A stretch of DNA of 64,000 bases from NCBI GenBank assembly GCA_027459625.1, contig DAIDHP010000002.1:62001-126000 (forward strand). The letters are read 5' to 3'. Position 1 is the stretch's first letter; each line of letters opens with the position of its first letter. This DNA is from Chthonomonadales bacterium (lineage in GTDB: Bacteria > Armatimonadota > Chthonomonadetes > Chthonomonadales > CAJBBX01). The notes below the pieces were generated by a model, which ran no database searches, was not told where the DNA came from, and saw only the letters and a program-made list of their open reading frames with translations. A program made the translations under genes and the position numbers. Positions 9,069-17,319 of this stretch are shown here, piece after piece.

Positions 9069-9833
9069 ATGACATATGCTCACGCAGTTTTTTTGTTCAC
9101 CGCCGCGCTGCTATCCGGCGCGATCAATTCCGTTGCGGGAGGGGGGAGTTTTCTCTCCTTTCCAGCGTTGCTTTTCGTCGGAGTGCCCGCCATCCCTGCC
9201 AACGCGACCAACACGATCGCCGTGTGGCCAGGCTCGGTGGCAAGCATGGGGGCGTATCGAGAGGAGCTTGGCAAACGCAAGGATTTGATGTGGTTGTTAG
9301 GGGGGATAAGCGTTTTGGGAGGTTGGCTTGGGGCAATGCTTTTATTGCACACCCCTCCGCACGCCTTCCAACGCATGATTCCCTGGCTTTTATTGCTTGC
9401 GACGCTGCTATTTTCATTTGGGGGGATGTTAACCGCTCCGTTGAGACGTAAGATGGAACGCATGGAATCCCATGGCTGGATAACCTATCTTGGCGGTGCC
9501 GTGCTGCAAATGATAACCTCAATTTACGGGGGGTATTTCGGCGCGGGAATCGGGATATTGATGCTCGCCACTCTCGCACTCATGGGCGAGGAAAACATCC
9601 ATGAGATGAACGCCTTGAAGGTATTTCTTGCAACCGTCATCAACGGCATGGCTGTGATCACTTTCATAATTGCGAAGGCTGTTTGGTGGCGCGAGGGCGC
9701 TATCATGATCGTGGGAGCGGTGATAGGAGGGTATTGGGGGGCATGGGCGTCAAAACGGGTGCCATCACGATATGTGAGAGGTTTTGTGATGTTGCTCGGA
9801 TACTGCATGTCAGCCTATTTCTTTCTGAAGTGA
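9069..9833 (+). CDS. TauE/SafE family membrane transporter
   Basis: A 254-residue, very hydrophobic protein with about seven to eight predicted transmembrane segments. The first segment ends in SGAINSVAGGGSFLSFPALL, and the second half carries GGYFGAGIGILMLATL. Both are hallmarks of the two repeated halves of the TauE/SafE (sulfite/organosulfonate exporter-like) family. Substrate is unknown; sulfite, sulfoacetate or other organic anions are family precedents. It stands alone between the nuclease and the GH31 gene, with 110 bases on each side. Confidence 0.85.
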   Translation: MTYAHAVFLFTAALLSGAINSVAGGGSFLSFPALLFVGVPAIPANATNTIAVWPGSVASMGAYREELGKRKDLMWLLGGISVLGGWLGAMLLLHTPPHAFQRMIPWLLLLATLLFSFGGMLTAPLRRKMERMESHGWITYLGGAVLQMITSIYGGYFGAGIGILMLATLALMGEENIHEMNALKVFLATVINGMAVITFIIAKAVWWREGAIMIVGAVIGGYWGAWASKRVPSRYVRGFVMLLGYCMSAYFFLK

Positions 9834-9943
9834 GTACACTTATTTATATAAAAGGACGAATTTATGGTTTTTATTATGCATGGACGGCAAAAGAGACCGA
9901 GCCATGCGATAACTATCAGCCATTTCATTCAAGGAGTTTCCGT

Positions 9944-12118
9944 ATGCGCAGAATAAGGATTTTCAAAGGAATACTGGCGACGATTGTTTTCACATTGATT
10001 TCCGCCACGGGACGCGCTATAACATCCACGACAAAATCAAATATAAAGGAGTGGAACATGTTATCCAAACAACAGATGAGAGAGGGGATGAGCTTGAAGC
10101 TGATTGCTCCCGGCATATGGAGACTTCGTTTTGGCAAACCGGATAGGTTCACTCCAATGCGGCTAAGTCCCGCCAAGCCGAATGAAAAAGGGTTAGCTGA
10201 CGTTCCCCTTTGCTCCCAGCCACCGTTTCCGTTATCCGGCGTTCAGGCTTTCGTAAACGGACATGGATGCTGCGTGGAAATCCCCATGACGGATAAGGAG
10301 CGGATATTCGGTTTTGGAATCAACACGAAGTTGTTCAACATGAATAACCGTCATGTCTTCATAAGAGCCAGCGATTCTCCGGAAAACGATCTGAACGATT
10401 CTCATGCCTCCATACCGTTTTATCTATCCAATAACGGTTATGGGGTGTATGTGGACACCGCGCGTTACGCTACGTTCTACACGGGCGATGCATCTCCAAG
10501 AGGCAGAGAGGCGGAGGCGAAGGAGGGGTTTGCAAAGACCATGGTCGCCGATGTGCCGGAAGCCAAAGGCGTGGATATATATGTTATTGGCGGTCCGACA
10601 ATGATGGACGCCGTTCGCAGATACAATCTGCTTTCTGGGGGTGGCTGTCTCCCCCCACTATGGGGGTTGGGGGTCGAATATCGATGCTCGGCTGATTTTG
10701 ACGCGGAGCAGGCGTTAGCCTTGGCGAAATCCTTTCGCGATCAGAAAATTCCTTGTGACGTATGGGGCTTGGAGCCGGGCTGGCAATCTCACGCCTATTC
10801 TTGCAGCTTTATGTGGAACAAGGAAAAATATCCCGATCCCCGGAGCTTCATAAAAAGCCTGCACTCCATGGGATATCATCTCAGTCTGTGGGAGCACGCC
10901 TTTACCGATCCCAGTTCCCCTCTCTATCCAAAATTAGAAAACCATTCCGCTAACTTTAGAGTGTGGGGAGGCTTGGTTCCCGATTTCGCTTCAAAGGAAA
11001 CCCGCACCATATTCGGCGACTATCATCGGAAAACGTTTGTCAATGAGGGCGTGGACACCTTTAAGCTGGACGAGTGCGACAATCAACCAGACAGCTACAA
11101 GCCTTGGTCGTTTCCGGAGTGCAGTTCCTTTCCGTCCGGGATCGACGGCGAAGCGATGCACAATCTCTTCGGAGAACTCTATCAAAGGGCTATCCTCTAC
11201 GCATTTAAGAAAAATGACCTGAGGACATTCGGTTTGGTTCGATCCTCGGGGGCATTGGCTTCCTCGCTACCCTTCGCCATCTATAGTGATTCGTACAATC
11301 ATCAGGATTATGTTCGAGCCTTGGCGAAATGCGGATTTGGAGGGTTGCTCTGGACCCCCGAAGTGAGAGACGCCTCCTCGGTGGAGGACCTGTATCGCCG
11401 TATTGAAACGGTTATCCTGTCACCCCAAGCTTTGATCAACTGCTGGTATATGAAAAATCCCCCTTGGCTGCAGATAAACCGCGAGAAGAGCAATCAAAAC
11501 ATACTCATGTCCGATCATGAGGAGGTGACGGCTGGTATTCGGAGACTCCTTCAATTGCGCATGAGTTTGATTCCTTATCTTTACTCGGCTTTCGCGGCGT
11601 ATCATTACGAAGGGATACCGCCGTTCCGAGCCGTGGTTATGGACTACCCGAACGATCCTAACACTTGGGAACTGGACAATCAGTTCATGGTGGGTCCTTC
11701 GCTGATGGCTGCGCCGCTATTCACAGGTGAGAAAAGCAGGCAGGTATATCTCCCGAAGGGGGTCTGGTACGATTTCTGGACCCATGAGAGATACGAGGGG
11801 GGTGAATCCATAGAGGTTACGGAGGGACTGGATAGGATTCCGCTTTTCGTGAAAAACGATTCACTTCTACCGATGGCGGAGCCAGTGGAGAACGTCCAAC
11901 AAGACACCTGCTTCCAAATATCGGTGAGTGTGTTTGGGAATCATCCTTCCGCGTTTATCCTGTACGAGGATGATGGTGTTACAAACGACTATCTTAAGGG
12001 CGATCAAAATAAAATCATATTGAGATGGGAGAATGGAAACGGCTCATTCACTCGAACCGGAGATTACAAAGGTCCGACGAGATATGCTCTTGGGAAATGG
12101 GTCGAGGCGGGAAACTGA
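9944..12118 (+). CDS. Exported GH31 family alpha-glycosidase
   Basis: The 724-residue product resembles GH31 retaining alpha-glucosidases/alpha-xylosidases. The N-terminal beta-sandwich contains FGFGINTKLFNMNNR. The TIM barrel shows the nucleophile region GVDTFKLDECD (about residue 375) and a likely acid/base in IYSDSYNHQ (about residue 450). The C-terminal part has the LFTGEKSRQVYLPKGVWYDFW motif, typical of the proximal beta-domain. The ATG at 9944 follows AAGGAG and gives a Sec signal (Arg-rich head, FKGILATIVFTLISATGRA). A second site, AAAGGAG before ATG 10058, could make a cytoplasmic form. The frame extends to 9683 over the transporter, but that part is not coding. Substrate is probably an alpha-linked glucoside, xyloside or galactoside. 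Confidence 0.85.
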   Translation: MRRIRIFKGILATIVFTLISATGRAITSTTKSNIKEWNMLSKQQMREGMSLKLIAPGIWRLRFGKPDRFTPMRLSPAKPNEKGLADVPLCSQPPFPLSGVQAFVNGHGCCVEIPMTDKERIFGFGINTKLFNMNNRHVFIRASDSPENDLNDSHASIPFYLSNNGYGVYVDTARYATFYTGDASPRGREAEAKEGFAKTMVADVPEAKGVDIYVIGGPTMMDAVRRYNLLSGGGCLPPLWGLGVEYRCSADFDAEQALALAKSFRDQKIPCDVWGLEPGWQSHAYSCSFMWNKEKYPDPRSFIKSLHSMGYHLSLWEHAFTDPSSPLYPKLENHSANFRVWGGLVPDFASKETRTIFGDYHRKTFVNEGVDTFKLDECDNQPDSYKPWSFPECSSFPSGIDGEAMHNLFGELYQRAILYAFKKNDLRTFGLVRSSGALASSLPFAIYSDSYNHQDYVRALAKCGFGGLLWTPEVRDASSVEDLYRRIETVILSPQALINCWYMKNPPWLQINREKSNQNILMSDHEEVTAGIRRLLQLRMSLIPYLYSAFAAYHYEGIPPFRAVVMDYPNDPNTWELDNQFMVGPSLMAAPLFTGEKSRQVYLPKGVWYDFWTHERYEGGESIEVTEGLDRIPLFVKNDSLLPMAEPVENVQQDTCFQISVSVFGNHPSAFILYEDDGVTNDYLKGDQNKIILRWENGNGSFTRTGDYKGPTRYALGKWVEAGN

Positions 12119-12121
12119 GGG

Positions 12122-12883
12122 ATGGGATTTACAAACGATCATGGCTCTAATGGAAAGGATCGTTATCGCGCATTCATCCTCTCCGCCAGCACTATCGCAG
12201 GGAATCTTGAAATTGATTCCCATCTCCTTAAGCGCGCGCGGGCGGAAAGATACAAAATCATACGGTTTTGGCGAGGCGGAACGCCTCCAAGCGTGGTTAT
12301 CTCACATGGGGAGAAGGAGGATATCGCCGTAAACGCCGAGGCATGCCGAAGATTTGGAGTTGATATCATCCGCAGGATGAGCGGAGGAGGGGCTGTTTTG
12401 CAGTCGAACGATGTGCTGAACTATTCCCTGATCACCCCCGATTCCGGGCTGATGGACATTCATCGCGCCTTTGGAATGGGGATGGACCTTGTCAAAGGGA
12501 TATTGCATCAGCTTGGGATTGATGGCGTTTCACAGGGGATATCCGATGTATCCGTTCAAAACCGCAAAATATCGGGCAATTCGCAGGCTAGGAAAGGAGG
12601 AGGGATGCTTGTTCACGGCACCATCTTGATTGATTTCGATTACGATATGGCGGAACAGGTATTGCCTCATCCACCCCGCGAACCCGAATATCGAGGGAGG
12701 AGAAAACACAGGGATTTTCTAGTAACATTGAGAGAGCTTCACGCTCCCATGGATACTGAGCGATTGGAGTCCGCTTGCAGACGTGCTGCGGAAACCGCTT
12801 TCGACGCAATGTGGCTCGATGACGACGCTTTGAGTTGGCTAAGCGATGGCTCATTCGTTTTCAACGGTAGCTGCCGTCTGTAA
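12122..12883 (+). CDS. Lipoate/octanoate-protein ligase A family protein
   Basis: A 253-residue member of the LplA/LipB/LipM fold. Family marks are RRMSGGGAVLQ (about residue 83), the substrate-pocket RRxxGGGxV motif, and the lysine motif ISDVSVQNRKISGNSQ (about residues 140-155), in which Lys makes the acyl-AMP contact. HGTILIDFD follows. It attaches or transfers lipoate/octanoate to E2 or GcvH domains, but ligase versus octanoyltransferase cannot be decided. It starts three bases after the GH31 stop, so the two genes are probably cotranscribed, and its 3' end overlaps the convergent padR gene by 33 bases. Confidence 0.82.
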   Translation: MGFTNDHGSNGKDRYRAFILSASTIAGNLEIDSHLLKRARAERYKIIRFWRGGTPPSVVISHGEKEDIAVNAEACRRFGVDIIRRMSGGGAVLQSNDVLNYSLITPDSGLMDIHRAFGMGMDLVKGILHQLGIDGVSQGISDVSVQNRKISGNSQARKGGGMLVHGTILIDFDYDMAEQVLPHPPREPEYRGRRKHRDFLVTLRELHAPMDTERLESACRRAAETAFDAMWLDDDALSWLSDGSFVFNGSCRL

Positions 12884-13285
12884 ATCCTTCGTATCACTCA
12901 CTATTAACTTATCGGCGTCATCCACAAATCTGTTCATCGCACCAGCCATCTGTCGCAAGACGACAAGCCATTCCGCCAGATGATCCACTCCCGCCTGGGT
13001 AAGCGCATAAAGGCGTCTGGCGGGGCCTCCACCTCCGATATCCCATTCCGATGTGACGAATCCGTTTGTCTCCAATTGGCGCAAGGTGCGATATAGCGCC
13101 GCACGATCCACTTCGGAATCCGTCAATGCATGTTCTCGGAGATAATTGCCAAGTTCATACCCATACGCTCGCCCCTTTAACTTCAACAAATAAAGAGTAA
13201 CCGGCTCGACATAACGATAGATATTGCCCATGGAGCAAGAGCAAGGCCGTTCGTTACCGTGTCGGTGGCAAAATCCTCGTGCCAT
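12851..13285 (-). CDS. PadR-like transcriptional regulator with N-terminal Cys/His cluster
   Basis: The 144-residue protein has the PadR winged-helix pattern: VTLYLLKLKGRAYGYEL, then ALYRTLRQLETNGFVTSEW (recognition helix and wing) and PARRLYALTQAG. The C-terminal helices would make the dimer. The first 20 residues add FCHRHGNERPCSCS, three Cys and two His that could bind metal or sense redox; classic PadR proteins lack this. The ATG at 13285 is preceded by AGAGGA on the minus strand. It is divergent from the DUF5320-like and NifX-like genes, whose promoter carries palindromes, so it probably represses them and perhaps itself. Confidence 0.8.
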   Translation of the reverse strand: MARGFCHRHGNERPCSCSMGNIYRYVEPVTLYLLKLKGRAYGYELGNYLREHALTDSEVDRAALYRTLRQLETNGFVTSEWDIGGGGPARRLYALTQAGVDHLAEWLVVLRQMAGAMNRFVDDADKLIVSDTKDLQTAATVENE

Positions 13286-13480
13286 AATCAAATCCTCTTT
13301 CTATGGGTGATTGCAACGCTGATGAAAACTCGCTGACACTTTTGGTCGAGCATCATGCGTAAATCCATTTATCGTCACTTGCGTAATCGGCGAAGTGTAG
13401 CGAATATCGCATGTTTCACGCTTGGTAATAATCCGAAAGCGAATGTTGCAATCGTCTGACCTATTGAAATCATTTTTCTA

Positions 13481-13509
13481 TTGACATATTATATCCCATA
13501 TGTGATAAT
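13481..13509 (+). promoter_or_regulatory. Sigma70-type promoter of the DUF5320-like/NifX-like genes
   Basis: TTGACA at 13481-13486 and GATAAT at 13504-13509 are 17 bases apart, very near consensus. Transcription would start near 13516, giving a leader of about 90 bases before the ATG at 13606. Confidence 0.7.
13492..13507. promoter_or_regulatory. Operator-like palindrome overlapping the -10 box
   Basis: TATCCCATATGTGATA is a 16-base palindrome with 14 symmetric positions, centred on CATATG. It fills the promoter spacer and enters the -10 box, a position where a bound dimer would block RNA polymerase. The divergent PadR-like protein is the obvious candidate. Overlap with the flanking ATATTAT (13486-13492) and ATAATAT (13505-13511) adds symmetry. 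Confidence 0.5.
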
Positions 13510-13511
13510 AT

Positions 13512-13541
13512 ATGCAAATAACATCTACATAGTATTTGCAT
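13512..13541. repeat. Perfect 9-base inverted repeat at the transcription start
   Basis: ATGCAAATA (13512-13520) and TATTTGCAT (13533-13541) form a perfect inverted repeat across 12 bases, just downstream of the -10 box. It may be a second operator or a hairpin at the start of the leader RNA. Confidence 0.55.
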
Positions 13542-13605
13542 CTAAGATAATAATCACTCTATTTTGACCTATCCATGGTCGATATGAAATGGAAAGGAGC
13601 AGCGA

Positions 13606-13839
13606 ATGCGGGGGAGAAATTCATCCAATGCGGTCATGGATGGCAATTCCGTCAATCGTGGTTGTTGCGGTAAAAGGCATCAACAAGCCATTAGCTTTGA
13701 CGGAGGCGGACGGTGTCGCAAAGGGGTCTGTGGAAGAAACTCGAGTAATGAGGATGCATTGCTCTCAGAGAAAAACTGGCTCGAACAAAGACTGATTGAT
13801 GTAAATGAAAGGCTTGACGCGTTCAAGTCAAATAAATGA
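13606..13839 (+). CDS. Small DUF5320-like protein
   Basis: The 77-residue product has a Gly/Cys/Arg-rich first half (GCCGK, GGGRCRKGVCGR) and a charged helix at the end (SEKNWLEQRLIDVNERLDAFK), which looks like a short coiled coil. That layout and its place before a NifX-like gene fit the DUF5320 family, small proteins found beside Mrp/NBP35 and NifX/NifB-like genes. The match is by pattern only. An AAAGGAG site precedes the ATG, and the stop is 20 bases before the nifX-like start, so the two are cotranscribed. The Cys could bind metal or an iron-sulfur cluster. Confidence 0.6.
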   Translation: MRGRNSSNAVMDGNSVNRGCCGKRHQQAISFDGGGRCRKGVCGRNSSNEDALLSEKNWLEQRLIDVNERLDAFKSNK

Positions 13840-13859
13840 AGAGCGGAGGAGAATAAAGC

Positions 13860-14228
13860 ATGAGAATTGCAATACCAGTTGCGGATGGACAATTATGTTC
13901 GCATTTCGGGCATTGCGAGCAGTTTACCATAGTGGACTGCGACACCGCATCCCGTACAGTCCAGGAGGTTCACAACATAGCCCCCCCTGCACACGCCACC
14001 GGAGTGTTTCCCAAGTGGCTGCGGGATCAAGGCGCCAACATGGTTATCGTAGGCGGAATTGGGGAAAAGGCTCGCCTGATGTTCGAAGGTTATGGGATTA
14101 AAATCCTTCAAGGAATCGCTCCGGATAATCCCGAGGTGGTGGTGAAAGCTTACTTGGAAGGCTCTCTGGAAGCCGGAGAAAACGGATGCGACCATTCAGG
14201 ACACGGTTCGCACGGCTGTAATCACTAG
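13860..14228 (+). CDS. NifX/NifB-type dinitrogenase iron-molybdenum cofactor domain protein
   Basis: A 122-residue, single-domain protein with the family start MRIAIPVADGQLCSHFGHCEQF, then GVFPKWLRDQGANMVIVGGIGEKA and an FEGYGIKI strand. Members bind FeMo-cofactor precursors, but many, as probably here, are found outside nitrogen fixation and may handle iron-sulfur or molybdenum clusters. No nif structural gene is present in the window. The tail DHSGHGSHGCNH is His/Cys-rich and could bind metal. GGAGGAG precedes the ATG. It follows the DUF5320-like gene and is probably controlled by the divergent PadR-like regulator. Confidence 0.88.
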   Translation: MRIAIPVADGQLCSHFGHCEQFTIVDCDTASRTVQEVHNIAPPAHATGVFPKWLRDQGANMVIVGGIGEKARLMFEGYGIKILQGIAPDNPEVVVKAYLEGSLEAGENGCDHSGHGSHGCNH

Positions 14229-14331
14229 ACAGGGGTTCACGCGAATGCAGTCAATGGCGCGCAAAGTGGGTTTATCATCCATCCTTTGCAGATTTGTGCG
14301 ACGAGGCGCCTTATACATTCGCGATATCTCA

Positions 14332-14416
14332 AAGTAAGTGCGAAATTCGATTTTCGTTGCTTTATCAACTGTAAGACGCGTGATAACAACCGCCTTTTTC
14401 GAATTTCACACTTACC
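14332..14416. repeat. Nested inverted-repeat element, copy 1
   Basis: The outer arms GTAAGTGCGAAATTCGA (14334-14350) and TCGAATTTCACACTTAC (14399-14415) pair at 16 of 17 positions. Inside, GTTG plus TTATCA (14356-14367) pairs with TGATAA plus CAAC (14381-14390), leaving a two-base bulge. The left end and right flank (ACCTCT) match the copy at 61044-61130; over the 24 bases from 14332, 20 match. A CTCTCTTTTTTT run follows here, so this copy may also terminate the nifX-like transcript. Confidence 0.65.
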
Positions 14417-14525
14417 TCTCTTTTTTTGATACCGGCGCTTAGGCGATAACTCTCTTCATACAGCCCCGATAAGTGGTAGAATAACGCAAAATCACAACGG
14501 AACTTGTTTGCGGTACGGGGGGAGT

Positions 14526-15710
14526 ATGAGAGTGAAAATCCCATTAATCGCGTGTGCGCTCGCGCTTACAACGATAGCGTGTGCGGCGAAAAACGTGAAA
14601 GACGCAAAGCCAACGCCTAAGAAAACGTTAAAGTCCACGGCTCCGATGCCATTTTATGTGCCCGGTATCGGTTCTATTTTTCCCGAACAGGCATCCTCCT
14701 CTCCTCTCATAGGGAATATTGCCGTTCCCACCAACCTAAATCCTCTACCTGTGGCGCCAGGTATGAACCCGGTCAATGGCGGCAATCCCTCCGTCTCACT
14801 CGCTCCCGCCTCCACGACTCCCACCTTGACTCTTAACAGAGGTCTGGCGGATATCCTATTGCCAAAGGGTGTGGGCGCACCTGCTGAAGCTGTCGCCCAA
14901 TTCATGGCTACGGTCGCAAATCCAACGATGAAAGAGTTGCGAGTGGGATTGGTGGGAGGAAAAACATCCGAGTTAATCCATCTGGGTCCGATGAAGTCGC
15001 TCACCTTGCCGGTGATGGCTCCGCCGCCTTCAAAGTCACCTGGAATATACCCCTTGCAGATTCATCTTATGTTGAATAACCGGATTATCTCCAATTCGGC
15101 GGTGCAGTTGTGCGTGCCTCTCTATTGCAAAAAGGCGAAGCTTCCAGTGCGGGTAAACGGCATGTTGAACGAATGGGATTCAGCGTCATCATTGAACTTA
15201 AATCCCGCAATGGGCTCCGTTCCTAAAATCACCGCGCGTACGTTGATGGAATGGAACGGCAATTACCTCTATCTGGCGATTACAGAGACGGATTCGAAAC
15301 TCTCCGCAGGTTTTTTGCCGGAAAATGTACTGCAAGGTGATAATGTGGAGTTCGCCGTTGATCCTTACAGAGACAATATTAAGAAGGAGGAGACTGTCAC
15401 TGTCTATCATTTCGCCATGGCGAAGGGCTTGTTGCATGGGTTTTTATATCAGTTCGGGAATGGAGGAGCGGGTAAAGTGGCGGATTCGGCGAAGGTGGCA
15501 GTTCGGCGCGTGGATGATCGCACAATCTACGAGGCGGAGATTCCATGGTCTTTGATGCCAGGAATCAAACCTACGCCTGGCGCCAGCTTTGGATTCTCAT
15601 TGCGTGTTAACGATCCCGATGGTAACCCCCCCGGAGCTTTGGAGTGGGGGGAGGGGATTCAACCCCTCCTTGATCCCACTCAATTCTATTGCGTGGAACT
15701 GACGCCATGA
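14526..15710 (+). CDS. Exported protein with C-terminal CBM9-like domain
   Basis: The product (394 residues) has a signal peptide (VKIPLIACALALTTIACAAK), possibly a lipoprotein with Cys in TIAC. A Pro/Ser/Asn-rich linker follows, then a beta-rich middle, then a domain from about residue 200 with VRVNGMLNEWD, LMEWNGNYLYLAITETD, GDNVEFAVDPYRDN and FGFSLRVNDPDG. This is the pattern of CBM9-like/DOMON sugar-binding domains. A similar domain ends the protein at 25920. The start is uncertain: ATG 14526, GTG 14532 (better spacing from GGGGAG) or TTG 14508. It probably binds polysaccharide at the cell surface. Confidence 0.72.
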   Translation: MRVKIPLIACALALTTIACAAKNVKDAKPTPKKTLKSTAPMPFYVPGIGSIFPEQASSSPLIGNIAVPTNLNPLPVAPGMNPVNGGNPSVSLAPASTTPTLTLNRGLADILLPKGVGAPAEAVAQFMATVANPTMKELRVGLVGGKTSELIHLGPMKSLTLPVMAPPPSKSPGIYPLQIHLMLNNRIISNSAVQLCVPLYCKKAKLPVRVNGMLNEWDSASSLNLNPAMGSVPKITARTLMEWNGNYLYLAITETDSKLSAGFLPENVLQGDNVEFAVDPYRDNIKKEETVTVYHFAMAKGLLHGFLYQFGNGGAGKVADSAKVAVRRVDDRTIYEAEIPWSLMPGIKPTPGASFGFSLRVNDPDGNPPGALEWGEGIQPLLDPTQFYCVELTP

Positions 15711-15728
15711 TGACAAATCCACGGGATA

Positions 15729-16673
15729 TTACTGGCCGTCAATTTTCTTTCTGAAATAGTCGATCGTCCGCTTTAAACCTTCCTCCAGCGTGACAGTTGG
15801 TTCCCATCCGAGAAGGGTTTTCGCCTTGGTGATATCGGGTTTCCTCTTTTTAGGATCGTCGGCGGTCAAAAGAGGCTTGAAAACTATTTCGCTGGAACTG
15901 TTAGTGATTCGTTTGATCTCCTTGGCGAACTCAAGCATGGAGCGTTCCGTGGGATTGCCGATGTTGATCGGCCCTGTTTGATCGGACATCATGAGCTTCC
16001 AAAAGCCATCGATAAGATCCGTGCAGTAGCAGAAGGATCGTGTTTGGGCGCCATCCCCATACACCGTGATGGGTTCCCCTCTCAGAGCCTGACCGATGAA
16101 ATTCGGCACCACCCGCCCGTCATCCAGGCGCATCCGTGGTCCGTATGTGTTGAATATCCTAACGATTCGCACAGGTACGTTATGGTACCGATGATACGCC
16201 ATGGTGATAGCCTCGGCGTATCGCTTCGCTTCGTCATAAACGCCTCTCACTCCCACGGTGTTTACATTTCCAAGATACTCCTCCGTTTGCGGGTGTACTA
16301 GGGGATCACCATAAACCTCCGAGGTGGAGGCTAGGAAAAATCTCGCACCCTTGGATTTGGCTAACCCTAGCGACTTGTGAGTACCCAGTGCGTTAACCTT
16401 GAGTATTTGTATGGGTTTGGTGGGGAAATCGATTGGGCTTGCAGGGGAAGCGAGATGAAAAATGTAATCCAGCGGGCCGTCAATATAGAGGTATTCGGTG
16501 ACATCATAAAATACGAATCTAAACTTTTTATTGTCCAAATGATGCGCAATGTTATCCGTGTTGCCGGTAATGAGGTTATCCATGGCAATGACTTCCATCC
16601 CCTCGGCGAGTAATCTATCGCACAAATGCGAACCGAGAAATCCCGCTCCTCCGGTCACCAAAGCTCTAGGCAT
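15729..16673 (-). CDS. UDP-glucuronate decarboxylase (UDP-xylose synthase) type epimerase
   Basis: A 314-residue extended short-chain dehydrogenase. The NAD site is [14 protein letters not shown]; the substrate-family marks are [33 protein letters not shown] (the Y-x3-K catalytic pair) and [18 protein letters not shown]. Together these are diagnostic of UXS enzymes, which turn UDP-glucuronate into UDP-xylose; close dTDP-glucose dehydratase-like paralogues are the alternative. Length is normal for the bacterial form without the N-terminal membrane part. AAGGAG lies in front of the start. UDP-xylose would serve envelope or exopolysaccharide synthesis. Confidence 0.88.
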   Translation of the reverse strand: MPRALVTGGAGFLGSHLCDRLLAEGMEVIAMDNLITGNTDNIAHHLDNKKFRFVFYDVTEYLYIDGPLDYIFHLASPASPIDFPTKPIQILKVNALGTHKSLGLAKSKGARFFLASTSEVYGDPLVHPQTEEYLGNVNTVGVRGVYDEAKRYAEAITMAYHRYHNVPVRIVRIFNTYGPRMRLDDGRVVPNFIGQALRGEPITVYGDGAQTRSFCYCTDLIDGFWKLMMSDQTGPINIGNPTERSMLEFAKEIKRITNSSSEIVFKPLLTADDPKKRKPDITKAKTLLGWEPTVTLEEGLKRTIDYFRKKIDGQ

Positions 16674-16751
16674 ATGTGTTCTCCTTTATCCAAATAAGGG
16701 TGTTGTATCTTCCTTCTTTTCCTATCCATACGGTAATTGGCGAGACGCAAA

Positions 16752-17288
16752 TCAATATGTGGTGGTAGGTCCCGCTGCAAGAATGGAGTAAATTTTCGAT
16801 TTCTCCAGTACGATTCTCCATCCGTCGGGTTGTTTGATCAGGAAATACTGATCGGTGTATGGGGTCGTCTTGTCTTGATAAAGTTTTTGATTTAGCTTCA
16901 TTATCCCCACTGACACGTCCGCTTCGGCCTTCTCCGTTCCTTGAGCGGATTTGTAGGGGGAAGTGGTGATTTTGATGATATGGTAGCTGCTTATTCGATC
17001 CGCCAATCCGCGTGCGAGAGGAAATTTGCTTTTGTAAACTTGTTCCGTTGGAAAATAGAATTTACTGCTTTTGGCAATCCAAACATACTGTTTCGATGGA
17101 TTACCATCGTTCACAGCGCCAATGAAAGACTTGAGGGCGTATCCGGGCGTATCTGGATAAACATAAAACCACCAGTGGATCCCCCACGCTATGGCTGCGA
17201 TGATGACAATCCATATCAGCAGTTCCGCAAGCTTCTCACCTAACCCGCCTCTTATTCTGAAGTGATGTCGTTTGTAGTTTGACTTCAT
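16752..17288 (-). CDS. Single-pass membrane protein of unknown function
   Basis: A basic N-terminus ([14 protein letters not shown]) is followed by one transmembrane helix ([19 protein letters not shown], about residues 22-40) and a soluble outer domain of about 135 residues. The domain has the size and strand pattern of NTF2-like/DUF4878 accessory domains ([13 protein letters not shown], then [16 protein letters not shown] near the end). The match is weak. The start at 17288 is preferred because an extension to 17354 would overlap the formiminotransferase. It follows that gene by 31 bases on the same strand. Confidence 0.65.
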   Translation of the reverse strand: MKSNYKRHHFRIRGGLGEKLAELLIWIVIIAAIAWGIHWWFYVYPDTPGYALKSFIGAVNDGNPSKQYVWIAKSSKFYFPTEQVYKSKFPLARGLADRISSYHIIKITTSPYKSAQGTEKAEADVSVGIMKLNQKLYQDKTTPYTDQYFLIKQPDGWRIVLEKSKIYSILAAGPTTTY

Positions 17289-17319
17289 CTTGAAACATCC
17301 ATTTCCGGAATTCACGATT

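Noticed and set aside
9683-9943. Upstream extension of the GH31 frame over the TauE/SafE gene
   Set aside because: It overlaps the transporter's coding sequence, and ATG 9944 has AAGGAG and begins a signal peptide.
13860-14228. Evidence for nitrogen fixation from the NifX-like domain
   Set aside because: No other nif genes are present, and such single-domain proteins are widespread in non-fixing bacteria.
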